Counted from the stretch's first letter, positions 1-9,138 are shown. The stretch: DNA of 64,000 bases from RUG13409 sp045546135 (GCA_045546135.1 JAZQCD010000025.1:13542-77541), one strand, 5' to 3'. Program-made: numbers and translations. The notes: generated by a model from the letters alone, not told the origin.

Positions 1-166
1 GTTTTTCTTCGCTTACGTCCTTTCCGAGCTGAGCGTACATCAAAGCAAGCAGGTAGACCTTTACATAGTCTCCGGGCGCGCTTTTTGCATACTCGGATAT
101 GAAAAGGTTCTCCACCGGCGTTTCATATAGAAGGTAATTTTCGATCTGCTGTTTTTTGAATCCCAT
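1..166 (-). CDS. DnaD-like replication protein, N-terminal part (runs off window)
   Basis: The first 55 codons are visible. The ATG overlaps the dnaB stop (TGATG), so the two genes are translationally coupled. The peptide opens MGFKKQQIENYLLYETPVEN and continues FISEYAKSAPGDYVKVYLLA, which resembles the winged-helix N-terminus of DnaD/DnaB-type helicase-loading proteins of Firmicutes. Its place directly after the replicative helicase fits a primosomal role in loading DnaB at the origin. The remainder lies beyond base 1, so domain content cannot be confirmed. Confidence 0.7.
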   Translation of the reverse strand, partial: MGFKKQQIENYLLYETPVENLFISEYAKSAPGDYVKVYLLALMYAQLGKDVSEEK

Positions 167-1521
167 CAGCCTTGGATCTCCTCTATACGGCTCTCTTTGA
201 CCATATCGGCGAATTTCTGGAATCTCGGCATCCAGGTGAGTTTGACTGTTCCCGTTTCTCCCTGGCGCTGCTTTGCTATGATGACCTCGCAGATGTTTGT
301 AGGCTCTGCTTCAGGTTTTTTGTAATAGTCCTCTCTGTGAAGGAACATGACAAGGTCTGCATCCTGCTCTATGGATCCCGAATCTCTTAAGTCGGAAAGC
401 ATAGGTCTCTTATCTCCGTCTCTTTGTACTGTGCCTCTTGACAGCTGGGACAGTACTATGACAGGACATTCCACTTCTCTTGCAAGCTGCTTGAGCTGCC
501 TTGTCATCATGGAAACTTCGTTGACCCTGTTGTCCGTCCTCATGCCCGAGCTCATTATCTGAAGGTAGTCTATGACTATGAGGTCAAGGGGCCCGTCCGC
601 ATTCATCCTGCGGCATTTGTTCCTGACTTCCATGACGCTGATACCGGGAGTCTCGTCTACCAGGAGCTGCGCATCTCCAAACCTTGCGACAGCATCGTTG
701 ACACTCTCCCAGTCTTCAGGAGACAGATCTCCTCTTTTGAGCTTGCTCAGTTCCACTCTGCTCTGAGTAGAGAGCATCCTGTATCCAAGGGACTCCTCTG
801 ACATTTCGACGGAGAAGAAGGCAACCTTTTTGTGTCCTTTTAGAGCAGCATTCTCCGCTATGTTTAGAGCAAAGGCTGTCTTTCCCATGGAAGGTCTTGC
901 TGCAAGTATGATGAAGTCTGATTTTTGAAGGCCTCCTGTCATATCATCAAGATCCTTGAATCCTGTAGAAAGTCCGGGGAGGACTCCTCCGTTCTTTTGA
1001 GCTGTCTCTATCTGCTCGATATTCTTATCGAGTATAGTCTGTATCTTGCTGTAATCCTTTGTCTGTTTTGTCTTTGCAATTTCAAAGATGAGCCTTTCTG
1101 CTTCATCTAAGACCTTCTCATTATCGAAAGTCTCATTGAAACTGTTTTCGACTATTTTAGAACCGGCGCTTATGAGCTGCCTGTTTATGGACTTTTCCTG
1201 TATTATCCTTGCATACTGCACTGCGTTTGCAGTAGTAGGGACCTCTGAAGCAAGTTCTGCTATATAGCTGCGGCCGCCCACTGCTTCAAGGCTCTTTCTC
1301 TTTGACAGAGCCTCTGTGACCGTAAGCATGTCTATGGGAGTATCCTGCCTGTAAAGGTCCAGCATGGTGTTGTAAACTTCCCTGTTGGCTTTGCTGTAGA
1401 AATCGTCAGGTCCTAAAAATTCGGACACCTTAAAGAAGACCTCGTTGTCGATCAAAATAGACCCGAGGACGCTTCTTTCTGCATCATCGCTGTGTGGAGG
1501 TATTCTTTCAGGCTGGGGCAT
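166..1521 (-). CDS. dnaB: Replicative DNA helicase DnaB (DnaC in B. subtilis)
   Basis: This is the hexameric 5'-3' helicase that unwinds DNA at the replication fork. The protein is 451 aa, normal for the family. Residues 10-115 form the DnaB N-terminal (primase-interacting) domain, and the RecA-like ATPase starts near residue 180. Walker A is ARPSMGKT at about 208-215 and Walker B lies in LIVIDYLQIM near 317-326. The DnaB motif QLSRGTVQRDGDKRPMLSDL is present, and no intein or insertion is seen. It sits 1 bp downstream of rplI and overlaps the DnaD-like gene, so rplI-dnaB-dnaD look like one operon. Confidence 0.97.
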   Translation of the reverse strand: MPQPERIPPHSDDAERSVLGSILIDNEVFFKVSEFLGPDDFYSKANREVYNTMLDLYRQDTPIDMLTVTEALSKRKSLEAVGGRSYIAELASEVPTTANAVQYARIIQEKSINRQLISAGSKIVENSFNETFDNEKVLDEAERLIFEIAKTKQTKDYSKIQTILDKNIEQIETAQKNGGVLPGLSTGFKDLDDMTGGLQKSDFIILAARPSMGKTAFALNIAENAALKGHKKVAFFSVEMSEESLGYRMLSTQSRVELSKLKRGDLSPEDWESVNDAVARFGDAQLLVDETPGISVMEVRNKCRRMNADGPLDLIVIDYLQIMSSGMRTDNRVNEVSMMTRQLKQLAREVECPVIVLSQLSRGTVQRDGDKRPMLSDLRDSGSIEQDADLVMFLHREDYYKKPEAEPTNICEVIIAKQRQGETGTVKLTWMPRFQKFADMVKESRIEEIQG

Positions 1522-1522
1522 A

Positions 1523-1969
1523 TCAGACCTCTACTCTCAATTTGAGCATGGCTGAAACCTCGGCATAGAGCTTGAGCTCTGCCTTATAGTTTCCTGCCTG
1601 CTTTATATTTTCTTTCAATACGATCTTCTTTTTGTCTATGGCGATGCCGTAGGCTGCTTCAAAGCTTTCGGCAACATCCTTTGTGGTTATGGCACCGAAG
1701 AGTTTTCCGCCGTCTCCTGCTTTTCCTTTTATGACTACAGGACCGGAGCTCTCGATCTTTTTCTTGAGTTCAAGAGCAGCTTCCTTTTCCTCAGCCTTTT
1801 CTGCAGCAATGGCTGCATTCTTCTTTTCAAGGACCTTAAGGTTGGAATCTGTTGCCTGCATGGCAAGCTTGCGGGGGAAGAGATAGTTCCTTGCATGTCC
1901 GTCAGAGACATTGGCAACTGTTCCCTTTTTTCCTATTCCTTTTACATCTTCAAGTAATATTACCTGCAT
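1523..1969 (-). CDS. rplI: 50S ribosomal protein L9
   Basis: L9 binds 23S rRNA near the base of the L1 stalk. The 148 aa length is typical. The N-terminal RNA-binding motif MQVILLEDVKGIGKKGTVAN with the following DGHARNYLFPRKLA is diagnostic. A long lysine/alanine/glutamate helix (about 45-75) links it to the C-terminal globular domain. The start is preceded by a GGAGGCG-type ribosome binding site. gdpP ends 15 bp upstream and dnaB starts 1 bp downstream, the common Firmicutes order gdpP-rplI-dnaB. Confidence 0.97.
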   Translation of the reverse strand: MQVILLEDVKGIGKKGTVANVSDGHARNYLFPRKLAMQATDSNLKVLEKKNAAIAAEKAEEKEAALELKKKIESSGPVVIKGKAGDGGKLFGAITTKDVAESFEAAYGIAIDKKKIVLKENIKQAGNYKAELKLYAEVSAMLKLRVEV

Positions 1970-1984
1970 AATCGCCTCCTGTAA

Positions 1985-3961
1985 CTATAGTAATCCTTCT
2001 AATCTCATGGCCTGTACTACCTGGCTTATGGCTTCTTCGGGACTTACATCGAGCTGCACTGCAGCGGCTTCTCTGTGTCCTCCTCCGCCCAGTTTTTCCA
2101 TAAGGGTCTGCATATTGTATCTCCCGTTGGACCTGGCCGATACCATGGTAGTATCGTTGTTTCTTCCTGCTGCCACGGCAGCATCTACGCCCTTCATCAT
2201 GAGGAGCTCGTCCGCAGCCTGAGATACTATGAGCTGCATGGCCGGATCTATATCCTTTGTATATGCCACTGCAACGCCGTTTGAAAGTATCTCTGCATTT
2301 GCTATGACATTTATCTTCTTTTGATAAAAACCAAGATCTATCTTGAAGAAGTCTTTGACTATGACTGTGTCTGCACCGTTCCTCTTTAGCCAGGATGCTG
2401 CCTCAAAGGTCCTGACACCTGTATTCGTAGTGAAGTTCTTTGTGTCAAGAGCGATGCCTGCAAGAAGAGCATCTGCTTCGAATTTGTTTATATCGCCGAC
2501 TTCTCCTGAATACTGAAGCATCTCTGTGACAAGCTCGCTGGCAGATGAAGCATAGCTTTCCATAAAGCTCAGCACTGTATTGTCTACGGCGTCCTCTGCC
2601 CTTCTGTGGTGGTCTATAACGGCAATGTTCCTTGCAACAGAGCACAGCTCGGGCATCTCGGAAAGCACAGGCCTGTGATGATCTGCCATGACCACGAGGG
2701 TCTTTGGTGTGAGGGCACCTATGGCTTCTGCATGGGTCATAAAGTGATATGCAGGACTTCCGTCGTCGTTTTGCTGCTTTAAGGCCTGCTTGTATATGCT
2801 GTCTATTCCTTCGCCAGGATCTTCAAGGACAATGGAGCAGTCCTTTCCCATGTTGTTTACCATGGCGTAAATGCCTATGGATGAGCCGATGCTGTCCATA
2901 TCAGGTCTTGAGTGTCCTAAGATGAGGACCTTGTCTGCATCCCTTACAAGGTTCATTAGAGCGTGAGCCATGACCCTGCTCCTTCCCTTGTTCCTCTTCT
3001 CAACTGTAGGAAGGGTGCCGCCGAAGTATTCCGTATCGCCCTTTTCGTCTCTTACTACAGCCTGGTCTCCGCCTCTTCCTAAAGCAAGCTCCAAAGCTTC
3101 TGTTGCTGACTGCTGCAGAACGGAAAGGGTCGCGTCGCCTACTCCGACTCCTATTGATAATGATGCCGGAAAATCTGCTTCTGTCTCTATGTTCCTGATC
3201 TTTCCGAGTATGGAGAAGTTGTTTGCTTTTATGACAGGAAGGCTGCTGTTTTTGAATATGACTGCATATCTTGAATTGCTCATATGAAAGACCGGTGCCT
3301 CAAGTTCCTTTGCCCAGCCGTATATGACCTCATCGATATCTGCGGCAAGCTTCGATCTGTTTTCAACTGCCGTTGCCTGGGTTATCTCGTCTAGGTTGTC
3401 GACATTTATATATGCGACGCAAATGAGCGAGTTACTGAATTTGAGCTCAAGGTCTTTTTCATAGGTCACATCCTTAAAGAAGAGCATCCTGTAGTCCATC
3501 TCGGTCTCCGATATGACTTCGGAATTGATCTCGTAGGATCTTCCTTTGATCTTGAAGTTCAGCTTCTCTCTGCCTTCCTGGAAGAAGGTGAGAAGGTCTT
3601 CTTTCGGTATGTATTCTGATAAGGATCCCGTTCCTTCAAAGACTTCTTCAAAAGCAGTGTTTGCCCACTGCACATGGCAGCCTCTGTCCAAAACGCAAAG
3701 GAGCAGCGGCGCGCCCTTTGAGAAGGAATCCATCAGATCCTCTCTGTCGCTAAGTATCTTTTCCTTGTATTCGGTCAGCTGCCTTAATACGTTCTTTTCT
3801 GTTATGTATCTGTGGTAAGCCCAAAGTCCTGCCACTAGCAGTATGCATATGATACCCGCAAGCAGGTTGAACCAGAGCACTACAATGCTGAGCACCAGCA
3901 TCGCTACGATGTCTATGCCCATATATGCTCTTGCAATTTCAAGTCTGAGTTTAGTGTTCAT
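1985..3961 (-). CDS. gdpP: Cyclic-di-AMP phosphodiesterase GdpP (PAS-GGDEF-DHH/DHHA1)
   Basis: This membrane-bound enzyme hydrolyses c-di-AMP to pApA. The 658 aa length matches the family. Two membrane helices lie within about residues 12-50, a PAS domain at about 75-140 and a degenerate GGDEF domain at about 175-300 (SLSIGVGVG retained). The DHH domain has GHSRPDMDSIGSS near 350 and VIDHHRRAEDAV near 450, which supply the Mn2+ ligands. DHHA1 ends with GGGGHREAAA near 625. It is the first gene of the leftward gdpP-rplI-dnaB operon and diverges from the ArsR-type gene. Confidence 0.95.
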   Translation of the reverse strand: MNTKLRLEIARAYMGIDIVAMLVLSIVVLWFNLLAGIICILLVAGLWAYHRYITEKNVLRQLTEYKEKILSDREDLMDSFSKGAPLLLCVLDRGCHVQWANTAFEEVFEGTGSLSEYIPKEDLLTFFQEGREKLNFKIKGRSYEINSEVISETEMDYRMLFFKDVTYEKDLELKFSNSLICVAYINVDNLDEITQATAVENRSKLAADIDEVIYGWAKELEAPVFHMSNSRYAVIFKNSSLPVIKANNFSILGKIRNIETEADFPASLSIGVGVGDATLSVLQQSATEALELALGRGGDQAVVRDEKGDTEYFGGTLPTVEKRNKGRSRVMAHALMNLVRDADKVLILGHSRPDMDSIGSSIGIYAMVNNMGKDCSIVLEDPGEGIDSIYKQALKQQNDDGSPAYHFMTHAEAIGALTPKTLVVMADHHRPVLSEMPELCSVARNIAVIDHHRRAEDAVDNTVLSFMESYASSASELVTEMLQYSGEVGDINKFEADALLAGIALDTKNFTTNTGVRTFEAASWLKRNGADTVIVKDFFKIDLGFYQKKINVIANAEILSNGVAVAYTKDIDPAMQLIVSQAADELLMMKGVDAAVAAGRNNDTTMVSARSNGRYNMQTLMEKLGGGGHREAAAVQLDVSPEEAISQVVQAMRLEGLL

Positions 3962-4099
3962 ATGTCTTTATTCTCTTCAGGGCATTTATTTCACGTCAAA
4001 ACCCTGCCAATCTACAAATTGACATTTTATTTTAGCACAAAACTTATGAATACAATAGAACAAATATATGATGTTTGCGTGATTCGGGAAAAGTTTCCC

Positions 4100-4128
4100 T
4101 GTGTTATTCGCAGGCTTTGTGATATAAT
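4100..4128 (+). promoter_or_regulatory. Probable promoter of the ArsR-type gene
   Basis: A perfect -10 hexamer TATAAT lies at 4123-4128, with a weak -35 (TGTGTT at 4100-4105) 17 bp upstream. The expected transcription start falls at or just before the ATG at 4136, which would make the mRNA leaderless or nearly so. Confidence 0.45.
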
Positions 4129-4135
4129 CATCGCC

Positions 4136-4456
4136 ATGAGAATCAGAAAAGAAACAGATACATTAGAAAAAGAAGAAGTAAGCCTCATCGCATCAGCATC
4201 CGATGCTCTTGCGCATCCTGCCAGAGTCGAGATATTCAGATTCATCTACAAAAAGAATATGAACAGAGAATCCGTATGCAACAAGGACCTTGTTGCTAAT
4301 TTCGACTACTCCCAGGCCACCGTATCCCAGCATATGAAAAAGCTCCTCATATCAGGCATCGTCACTGCCGAAAAGAAAGGGACCTATTCATACTATTTCG
4401 TAAATTTAGGCATGCTGGGGAAATACCTTGATGCAGTAAAAAAGCTCAACAGCTGA
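4136..4456 (+). CDS. ArsR/SmtB-type winged-helix transcriptional regulator
   Basis: The protein is 106 aa. LAHPARVEIFRFI followed by SQATVSQHMKKLLISGIVTA and KKGTYSYYFVN is the ArsR-family winged helix-turn-helix (about residues 25-100), with the recognition helix in QATVSQHMKKL. The typical metal-binding ELCVCDL motif is absent; only one Cys (SVCNKDLV) sits at that helix, so a metal-sensing role is not supported. The ATG at 4136 was chosen because the upstream in-frame extension contains the promoter and does not look like protein. It diverges from gdpP and is followed by a shared terminator. Its target is unknown. Confidence 0.8.
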   Translation: MRIRKETDTLEKEEVSLIASASDALAHPARVEIFRFIYKKNMNRESVCNKDLVANFDYSQATVSQHMKKLLISGIVTAEKKGTYSYYFVNLGMLGKYLDAVKKLNS

Positions 4457-4475
4457 TAAAGGACCCTTGATATTC

Positions 4476-4514
4476 AAAACGGACAGTTCCAAGATCTGGA
4501 TACTGCCCGTTTTT
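4476..4514. terminator. Bidirectional rho-independent terminator
   Basis: The arms AAAACGGACAGT and ACTGCCCGTTTTT surround a 14-nt loop, with A and T runs on opposite sides. It lies between the converging ArsR-type and htrA genes and can serve both. Confidence 0.8.
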
Positions 4515-4521
4515 ATTGTCT

Positions 4522-5757
4522 TTATTCTGCTAAAGCTTCAAGTTCTGCTGAGGTCCTTAAGACTACATCTGCTTCTTTTACCTGACCGTTCCTAAGGTAA
4601 GTCACATGTACTGATTCGCCCGGATCGAAGGCAACAAGTATGGAGTACATCTTGTTCATGGTCCCGACCTTTATTCCGTTTACAGTAAGGATGACGTCCT
4701 TTTCCTGAAGTCCTGCTTTTTCGGCTCCGCCGCCTTTAGATACACTGGCAATATATATGCCTGTAGAGGATCCGTAATACTCTTCAAGAGCTTCCTTGCT
4801 TACGGATGTCTGCTGCTCTATACCAATAGCTGTTATGCCAAGATATACTCTTTCGTAATATCCGTTTTCTATGATCTGCTGCACTATGGGCTTTATGATA
4901 TTTACAGGGATAGCAAATCCCATGCTCTCGCCGTCAGAAGCCTTTGCAGATGCAATGCCTATGACCTGGCCCTTAGAGTTAAGAAGAGGTCCGCCGGAGT
5001 TTCCGGAGTTGATCGCTGCATCAGTCTGGAAGAGACCTTCCATGGTAGTTCCGGAAAGGGATGACTCGCTTGCCACTGTAATGGTCCTGTCAAGGCCGCT
5101 GATGATGCCCTGAGATATAGACCTTTCAAATGTGAGTCCCAGAGGATTTCCTATTGCTGCTGCATAGGCTCCGATCTTTACTTTATCGGAATCTCCGAGC
5201 TCTGCAGCCACAAGGTCCTTTTTATCTATCTTTATGACAGCAAGGTCAAGAGTGGAATCATTCCAAAGGAGCTGTCCTTCAATGGTCTCACCGTTGTACA
5301 AGCTGACATTGATGACCTTATAGTTTCCGTCATGAACTACATGGGAATTTGTTACTATATATCCGTTTGGATCGACTATGAAGCCCGTTCCTACTGCCGT
5401 TGCATCCTGAGTATAATCTCTGCTGCCGCTCCATCCCCACATATAGCTGTAAGTCACTTCATAGGTGCATGTGACGCTGACAACGCTTGGCATGACTTTT
5501 TCTGCAATAGCCTCTGCCAGCGTATAGTCTTCGCTGACGTTTATGACGAGGTTCCCGGCCTGATCTGCAGTGATCCCCGATCCGTTCCCGATCTGGGCTG
5601 CAGCATCTGCGTTTGCCTTGTCTGCCTCTTCAGTATTTCCCGAGTCCTTGTTTATGACGTTCCTTATGGACTCAGCACACAGGCCTCCGGCTACGCCGAA
5701 TCCGAAAGCCATTACGGCGATGAGTATCACCGCAATAATTTTCTTTCCTGTACTCAT
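4522..5757 (-). CDS. htrA: HtrA/DegP-like membrane-anchored serine protease
   Basis: This is a surface quality-control protease. The 411 aa protein has an N-terminal membrane anchor at about 7-29, a low-complexity linker, a trypsin-like domain at about 85-300 and one PDZ domain at about 305-400. The catalytic triad is visible: His139 (TNSHVVHDG), Asp171 (STLDLAVIKID) and Ser254 (INSGNSGGPLLN). Together with the WalJ-type hydrolase 18 bp upstream it forms a leftward pair. Clostridia often keep htrA and walJ together near the origin, usually after walRK; walRK are not in this window. Confidence 0.93.
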   Translation of the reverse strand: MSTGKKIIAVILIAVMAFGFGVAGGLCAESIRNVINKDSGNTEEADKANADAAAQIGNGSGITADQAGNLVINVSEDYTLAEAIAEKVMPSVVSVTCTYEVTYSYMWGWSGSRDYTQDATAVGTGFIVDPNGYIVTNSHVVHDGNYKVINVSLYNGETIEGQLLWNDSTLDLAVIKIDKKDLVAAELGDSDKVKIGAYAAAIGNPLGLTFERSISQGIISGLDRTITVASESSLSGTTMEGLFQTDAAINSGNSGGPLLNSKGQVIGIASAKASDGESMGFAIPVNIIKPIVQQIIENGYYERVYLGITAIGIEQQTSVSKEALEEYYGSSTGIYIASVSKGGGAEKAGLQEKDVILTVNGIKVGTMNKMYSILVAFDPGESVHVTYLRNGQVKEADVVLRTSAELEALAE

Positions 5758-5775
5758 TGTTTTTCTTCCTCTTTT

Positions 5776-6576
5776 CTAAAGTATATATAGTTCACTGGGA
5801 CTTGTCCTGTTCAGAGTTTCTACCGAAATATCTCTTTCACAGGAAAACCCCTTACTTTCAAGCACGTTGCTCATAGTGGCCAAAGCCATCTGAGGGAAGT
5901 TGTTTTCTTTGCTCAAATGGGCAAGAAGGAGTTTTCTGTACTTTGGACGGCCCCCGAGAGAGTCCTCCAAAAGTACCTTTGCCACTGCCTGGGCTGCAGC
6001 TTCATTTGAGAGATGGCCTTTGTTTCCCAGTATCCTCTGTTTCAGGAACCAAGGATAACGTCCTATACGGAGCATGCTCTCATCATGATTGCTTTCAAGG
6101 ACCAGGATGTCGGCCTTTTTCATGTACTTATAGCAATCGTCGGTCACATATCCCGTGTCCGTTATTATGGAGATGCAGGCTCCGTCTCTTTCAAAGGAGA
6201 AACCTACAGGTTCTGCCGCATCATGAGATACGGAAAAGCTGCTTACCTCTATATCCCCTATATTGAATCTTTCCCCTGTGGTTATCTTCTTAAGATCTGA
6301 GATAGCCAGGTTTCCGCTGATAGCCTCGGCAGTTCCTTCATTGGCATATATCTTTATGCCTTTTTTCAAAAGGACCGGAAGTCCGTTTATGTGATCCGAA
6401 TGCTCATGTGTTATGAGCACTCCTTCAGGCATACCATCAAGGCCGAAATACTTAAGACCTTCCATTATCCTTTTTCCGGATATGCCTGCATCGACAAGTA
6501 TGGCTGTCGATTCAGACCTGATCATGTAACTGTTGCCGCTGCTTCCGCTTGCTATGCAGCCTATTGCTAATCTCAT
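5776..6576 (-). CDS. walJ: WalJ/YycJ-type metallo-beta-lactamase-fold hydrolase
   Basis: The protein is 266 aa from the ATG at 6576 (MRLAIGCIASGSSGNSYMI). This start was preferred over an upstream in-frame one because MRLA is where family similarity begins. The metal site ITHEHSDHINGL (HxHxDH at about 57-62), a later ITDTGYVTDD and VLESNHDESML, and a C-terminal LLAHLSKENN complete the fold. WalJ proteins are putative nucleases or phosphodiesterases linked to the WalRK cell-wall regulon and to coordination of replication with division. htrA follows it. Confidence 0.9.
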   Translation of the reverse strand: MRLAIGCIASGSSGNSYMIRSESTAILVDAGISGKRIMEGLKYFGLDGMPEGVLITHEHSDHINGLPVLLKKGIKIYANEGTAEAISGNLAISDLKKITTGERFNIGDIEVSSFSVSHDAAEPVGFSFERDGACISIITDTGYVTDDCYKYMKKADILVLESNHDESMLRIGRYPWFLKQRILGNKGHLSNEAAAQAVAKVLLEDSLGGRPKYRKLLLAHLSKENNFPQMALATMSNVLESKGFSCERDISVETLNRTSPSELYIL

Positions 6577-6674
6577 CAAAACACCTGTATTATCACTCTT
6601 CATTGTGAAGAAAATATGTTAAAATCATTAAGTATTATTGTACAGCATTTTCCTTTTTCGTGAAGGGGGATACA

Positions 6675-7205
6675 TTGAAAAAGCTTGTAAATATCTATAC
6701 CGACGGGGCTTGCTCCGGAAACCAAAACGAAGAGAATATTGGCGGATGGGGCTGCGTACTTGAATTTGCAGGAGTAGAAAAAGAGCTCTGCGGAGGAGAA
6801 GACAATACTACGAACAACCGCATGGAACTCATGGCGCTCCTTAAAGCCCTTTCTGCGCTTAAGGAAGATGGCCTGCATCTTAGGATCTTTTCTGACAGTT
6901 CGTACCTTGTGAACTGTTTTAAAAAGGAGTGGTATGTCTCCTGGGAAAAGAACGATTGGAGAAATTCAAAAAAAGACCCCGTTGAGAATCAGGATCTTTG
7001 GAAAGATATACTGACGCTCATAAGGAAACACAGTTTCGAGTTTTACCTTATAAAGGGGCACCTCAAAATACCTACGGAAAAAAATTACGAACAGTTCAAA
7101 AAGAACAACGGTGATGCATTCTCCTTTGCAGAATTTGCAAAGATATCCGAATACAACAACCGTTGTGACGCTCTTGCTAATGTATACATAAAGAAAAATC
7201 GTTAA
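6675..7205 (+). CDS. rnhA: Ribonuclease HI
   Basis: The enzyme cleaves RNA in RNA/DNA hybrids. The TTG start at 6675 is chosen because AAGGGGG lies 5-6 nt upstream; the in-frame GTG at 6660 has no site. The protein is 176 aa. Active-site residues are Asp10 (YTDGACSGN), Glu51 (NNRMELMAL), Asp74 (IFSDSSYLV), His129 (IKGHLK) and Asp165 (NNRCDALAN). About 30 extra residues sit between the His and the last Asp, a variant that I recall from other clostridial RNases HI. Its 3' end overlaps the convergent parB by 4 bp. Confidence 0.93.
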   Translation: MKKLVNIYTDGACSGNQNEENIGGWGCVLEFAGVEKELCGGEDNTTNNRMELMALLKALSALKEDGLHLRIFSDSSYLVNCFKKEWYVSWEKNDWRNSKKDPVENQDLWKDILTLIRKHSFEFYLIKGHLKIPTEKNYEQFKKNNGDAFSFAEFAKISEYNNRCDALANVYIKKNR

Positions 7206-8143
7206 TAAGTTTTCATTAAATCTACCAGTCTGTCAAGTTCTTCTGCAGAGAAGTATTCAACTATGATCTTTCCTCTCTTAGAAGTACCTTCGACTGATAC
7301 CTTTGTTCCAAGCCCTTCGCTAAGCTTTTCTTCAAGAGCTATGGTATCAGCATCCTTTTTAGTCTTTGCCTTTTTCTTTGCAGCCTTTTTCTTTGGTTTT
7401 AAGGATGTATAGCTTTCGATCTGCCTTACGGACCAGCCCTCCTTTGCGGCCTTGAGCGCCGCCTCTATCTGAAGACCTTCTCCTTCAAGGCCTGCTACAG
7501 CTCTTGCATGGCCTTGGGATAAACTGCCATTATTTACCAATTCTTTAACTTCCTCAGGAAGCTTTAAGAGTCTCAATGCATTGGTAACATAGGGCCTTGA
7601 TTTGCCGACTACCTTTGCGGTCTCTTCCTGGGTAAGTCCGTACTTGTCTATGATCTCTTTGATGCCCTCGGCCTCTTCGATAGCATTGAGGTCTTCTCTT
7701 TGCATGTTCTCAATGAGAGCATAGAACGCATTGGTCCTTTCATCAAGATCTCTGATGATGGCCGGGATCTCTTTGAGTCCTGCAAGCCTTGCAGCTCTCC
7801 ATCTTCTTTCGCCGGCGACAAGTTCATAACCTTTCTTTGCCGGTCTTAAGAGTATGGGCTGAATTACTCCGTGCTCCTTTATGGACTCTGCGAGGTCTGC
7901 AAGAGCTCCTTCATCAAAGACTTTTCTTGGCTGACTTGCATTGGGTTTTATGTCATTAAGATCTACGTATACTACGCTTTCAGAAGAAACCAAAGCGGTA
8001 TCCTGATCTTTTTTTGATGCTGCTTTTTTTGCAGCGGGCTTTTTCTCTGCCGGTCTTGTTGCCGGCGCCGGTGTCTGGAGTACGGCCGAATCTCCAAAGA
8101 GAGAATCGAGACCTCTTCCCAGTCCGCCTTTTTTACCTGCCAT
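7202..8143 (-). CDS. parB: Chromosome partitioning protein ParB (Spo0J)
   Basis: ParB binds parS and spreads along DNA as a CTP-dependent clamp that loads SMC. The 313 aa protein opens GKKGGLGRGLDSLFGD, followed by a lysine/alanine-rich linker. The CTP/catalytic motif GERRWRAARLAGL lies near 120, and the parS-reading helix-turn-helix is TQEETAKVVGKSRPYVTNAL near 175-195. A second lysine-rich linker precedes the C-terminal dimerisation domain. It overlaps the end of soj by 11 bp. Its target sites lie just upstream of soj in this window. Confidence 0.96.
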   Translation of the reverse strand: MAGKKGGLGRGLDSLFGDSAVLQTPAPATRPAEKKPAAKKAASKKDQDTALVSSESVVYVDLNDIKPNASQPRKVFDEGALADLAESIKEHGVIQPILLRPAKKGYELVAGERRWRAARLAGLKEIPAIIRDLDERTNAFYALIENMQREDLNAIEEAEGIKEIIDKYGLTQEETAKVVGKSRPYVTNALRLLKLPEEVKELVNNGSLSQGHARAVAGLEGEGLQIEAALKAAKEGWSVRQIESYTSLKPKKKAAKKKAKTKKDADTIALEEKLSEGLGTKVSVEGTSKRGKIIVEYFSAEELDRLVDLMKTY

Positions 8144-8912
8144 TGTTCTTATCTCCTCTTAGGAACTCTTCAGCAAATGCCATATATGCCTTTGCCCCTT
8201 TGGACTTAGGATCATATGAAGTGATCGGGAGTCCGTAGCTGGGGGCTTCTGCAAGCCTTATGTTTCTTGGAATGACCGTTGAATAGAGTTTGTCTCCAAA
8301 GAATCTCTTGACTTCCTCTGCGACCTGTATGGAAAGGTTTGCTCTTCCGTCGAACATTGAGAGAAGTACTCCCTGGATCTGAAGGTCCTTGTTGAAACTC
8401 TTTCTTACAAGCTCGATGGTAGAGAGGAGCTGGCTGACACCTTCGAGCGCGTAGAACTCGCACTGTATCGGAACGAGGACGCTGTCGACTGCAGTCAGAG
8501 CGTTTATAGTGAGAAGGCTCAGTGACGGCGGACAATCGACAAAGATATAGTCGTAGGAGCTCTTTATCTCGTCTAGTGCACTTGCAAGTCTTTTCTCTCT
8601 TCCTTCTATAGAGATGAGGTCTATCTCTGCTCCTGCCAGGTCTACGCTTGCAGGGATGATGTCAAGACCGTCGACCACAGTTCTGTATATGGCCTTGTAT
8701 GGATCGAAGCCGTCTTCTATGAGGATGTCATAACTCGTGAACTCAAGATCCTTTTTTGAGATACCAAGACCGCTTGTCGTGTTGCCCTGCGGATCTATAT
8801 CAAGGACCAGTACCTTTTTCTTTTTCATCGCCAGGCATGCTGCCAGGTTTATATTTGTGGTGGTCTTTCCTACTCCACCTTTTTGATTGAATATCGCTAT
8901 AGACTTTCCCAT
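8133..8912 (-). CDS. soj: ParA/Soj chromosome partitioning ATPase
   Basis: This is a DNA-binding ATPase that partners ParB in origin segregation and modulates DnaA. The protein is 259 aa. The ATG at 8912 is chosen because GGAGG lies 4 nt upstream. The deviant Walker A KGGVGKTTT is near residues 11-19 and VLVLDIDPQGN forms motif A'. The downstream signature VDCPPSLSLLTINAL is present. It is co-transcribed with parB (11-bp overlap), and four parS sites lie 50-270 bp upstream of its start. Confidence 0.96.
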   Translation of the reverse strand: MGKSIAIFNQKGGVGKTTTNINLAACLAMKKKKVLVLDIDPQGNTTSGLGISKKDLEFTSYDILIEDGFDPYKAIYRTVVDGLDIIPASVDLAGAEIDLISIEGREKRLASALDEIKSSYDYIFVDCPPSLSLLTINALTAVDSVLVPIQCEFYALEGVSQLLSTIELVRKSFNKDLQIQGVLLSMFDGRANLSIQVAEEVKRFFGDKLYSTVIPRNIRLAEAPSYGLPITSYDPKSKGAKAYMAFAEEFLRGDKNNGR

Positions 8913-8962
8913 ACTACCTCCTGAGAAAAATGTCATCTATTTTTGCATTGCTGATTATATAT

Positions 8963-8978
8963 TGTTTCACGTGAAACA
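8963..8978. promoter_or_regulatory. parS site 1
   Basis: TGTTTCACGTGAAACA is a perfect 16-bp palindrome identical to the Firmicutes parS consensus. It lies 50 bp upstream of soj. Confidence 0.97.
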
Positions 8979-9056
8979 TCAATAAGCCATTATTTATATT
9001 TCATTTCTTTTTTAATTTTTTTGATCATAATTTCTTTTTTTGTAATCAAAAAAGAA

Positions 9057-9072
9057 TGTTTCGCGTGAAACA
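9057..9072. promoter_or_regulatory. parS site 2
   Basis: TGTTTCGCGTGAAACA differs from consensus at one central base (A to G). It lies in the same intergenic cluster. Confidence 0.93.
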
Positions 9073-9122
9073 CTCTTTATTGCTCTGTTATTTGATGCAT
9101 ATGTTTTATCTTTCTTACCTCA

Positions 9123-9138
9123 TGTTTCACGTGAAACA
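9123..9138. promoter_or_regulatory. parS site 3
   Basis: TGTTTCACGTGAAACA is an exact consensus site. Confidence 0.97.

Noticed and set aside
3962..4135. In-frame N-terminal extension of the ArsR-type protein
   Set aside because: It covers the TATAAT promoter and the divergent gdpP promoter region and does not resemble the family.
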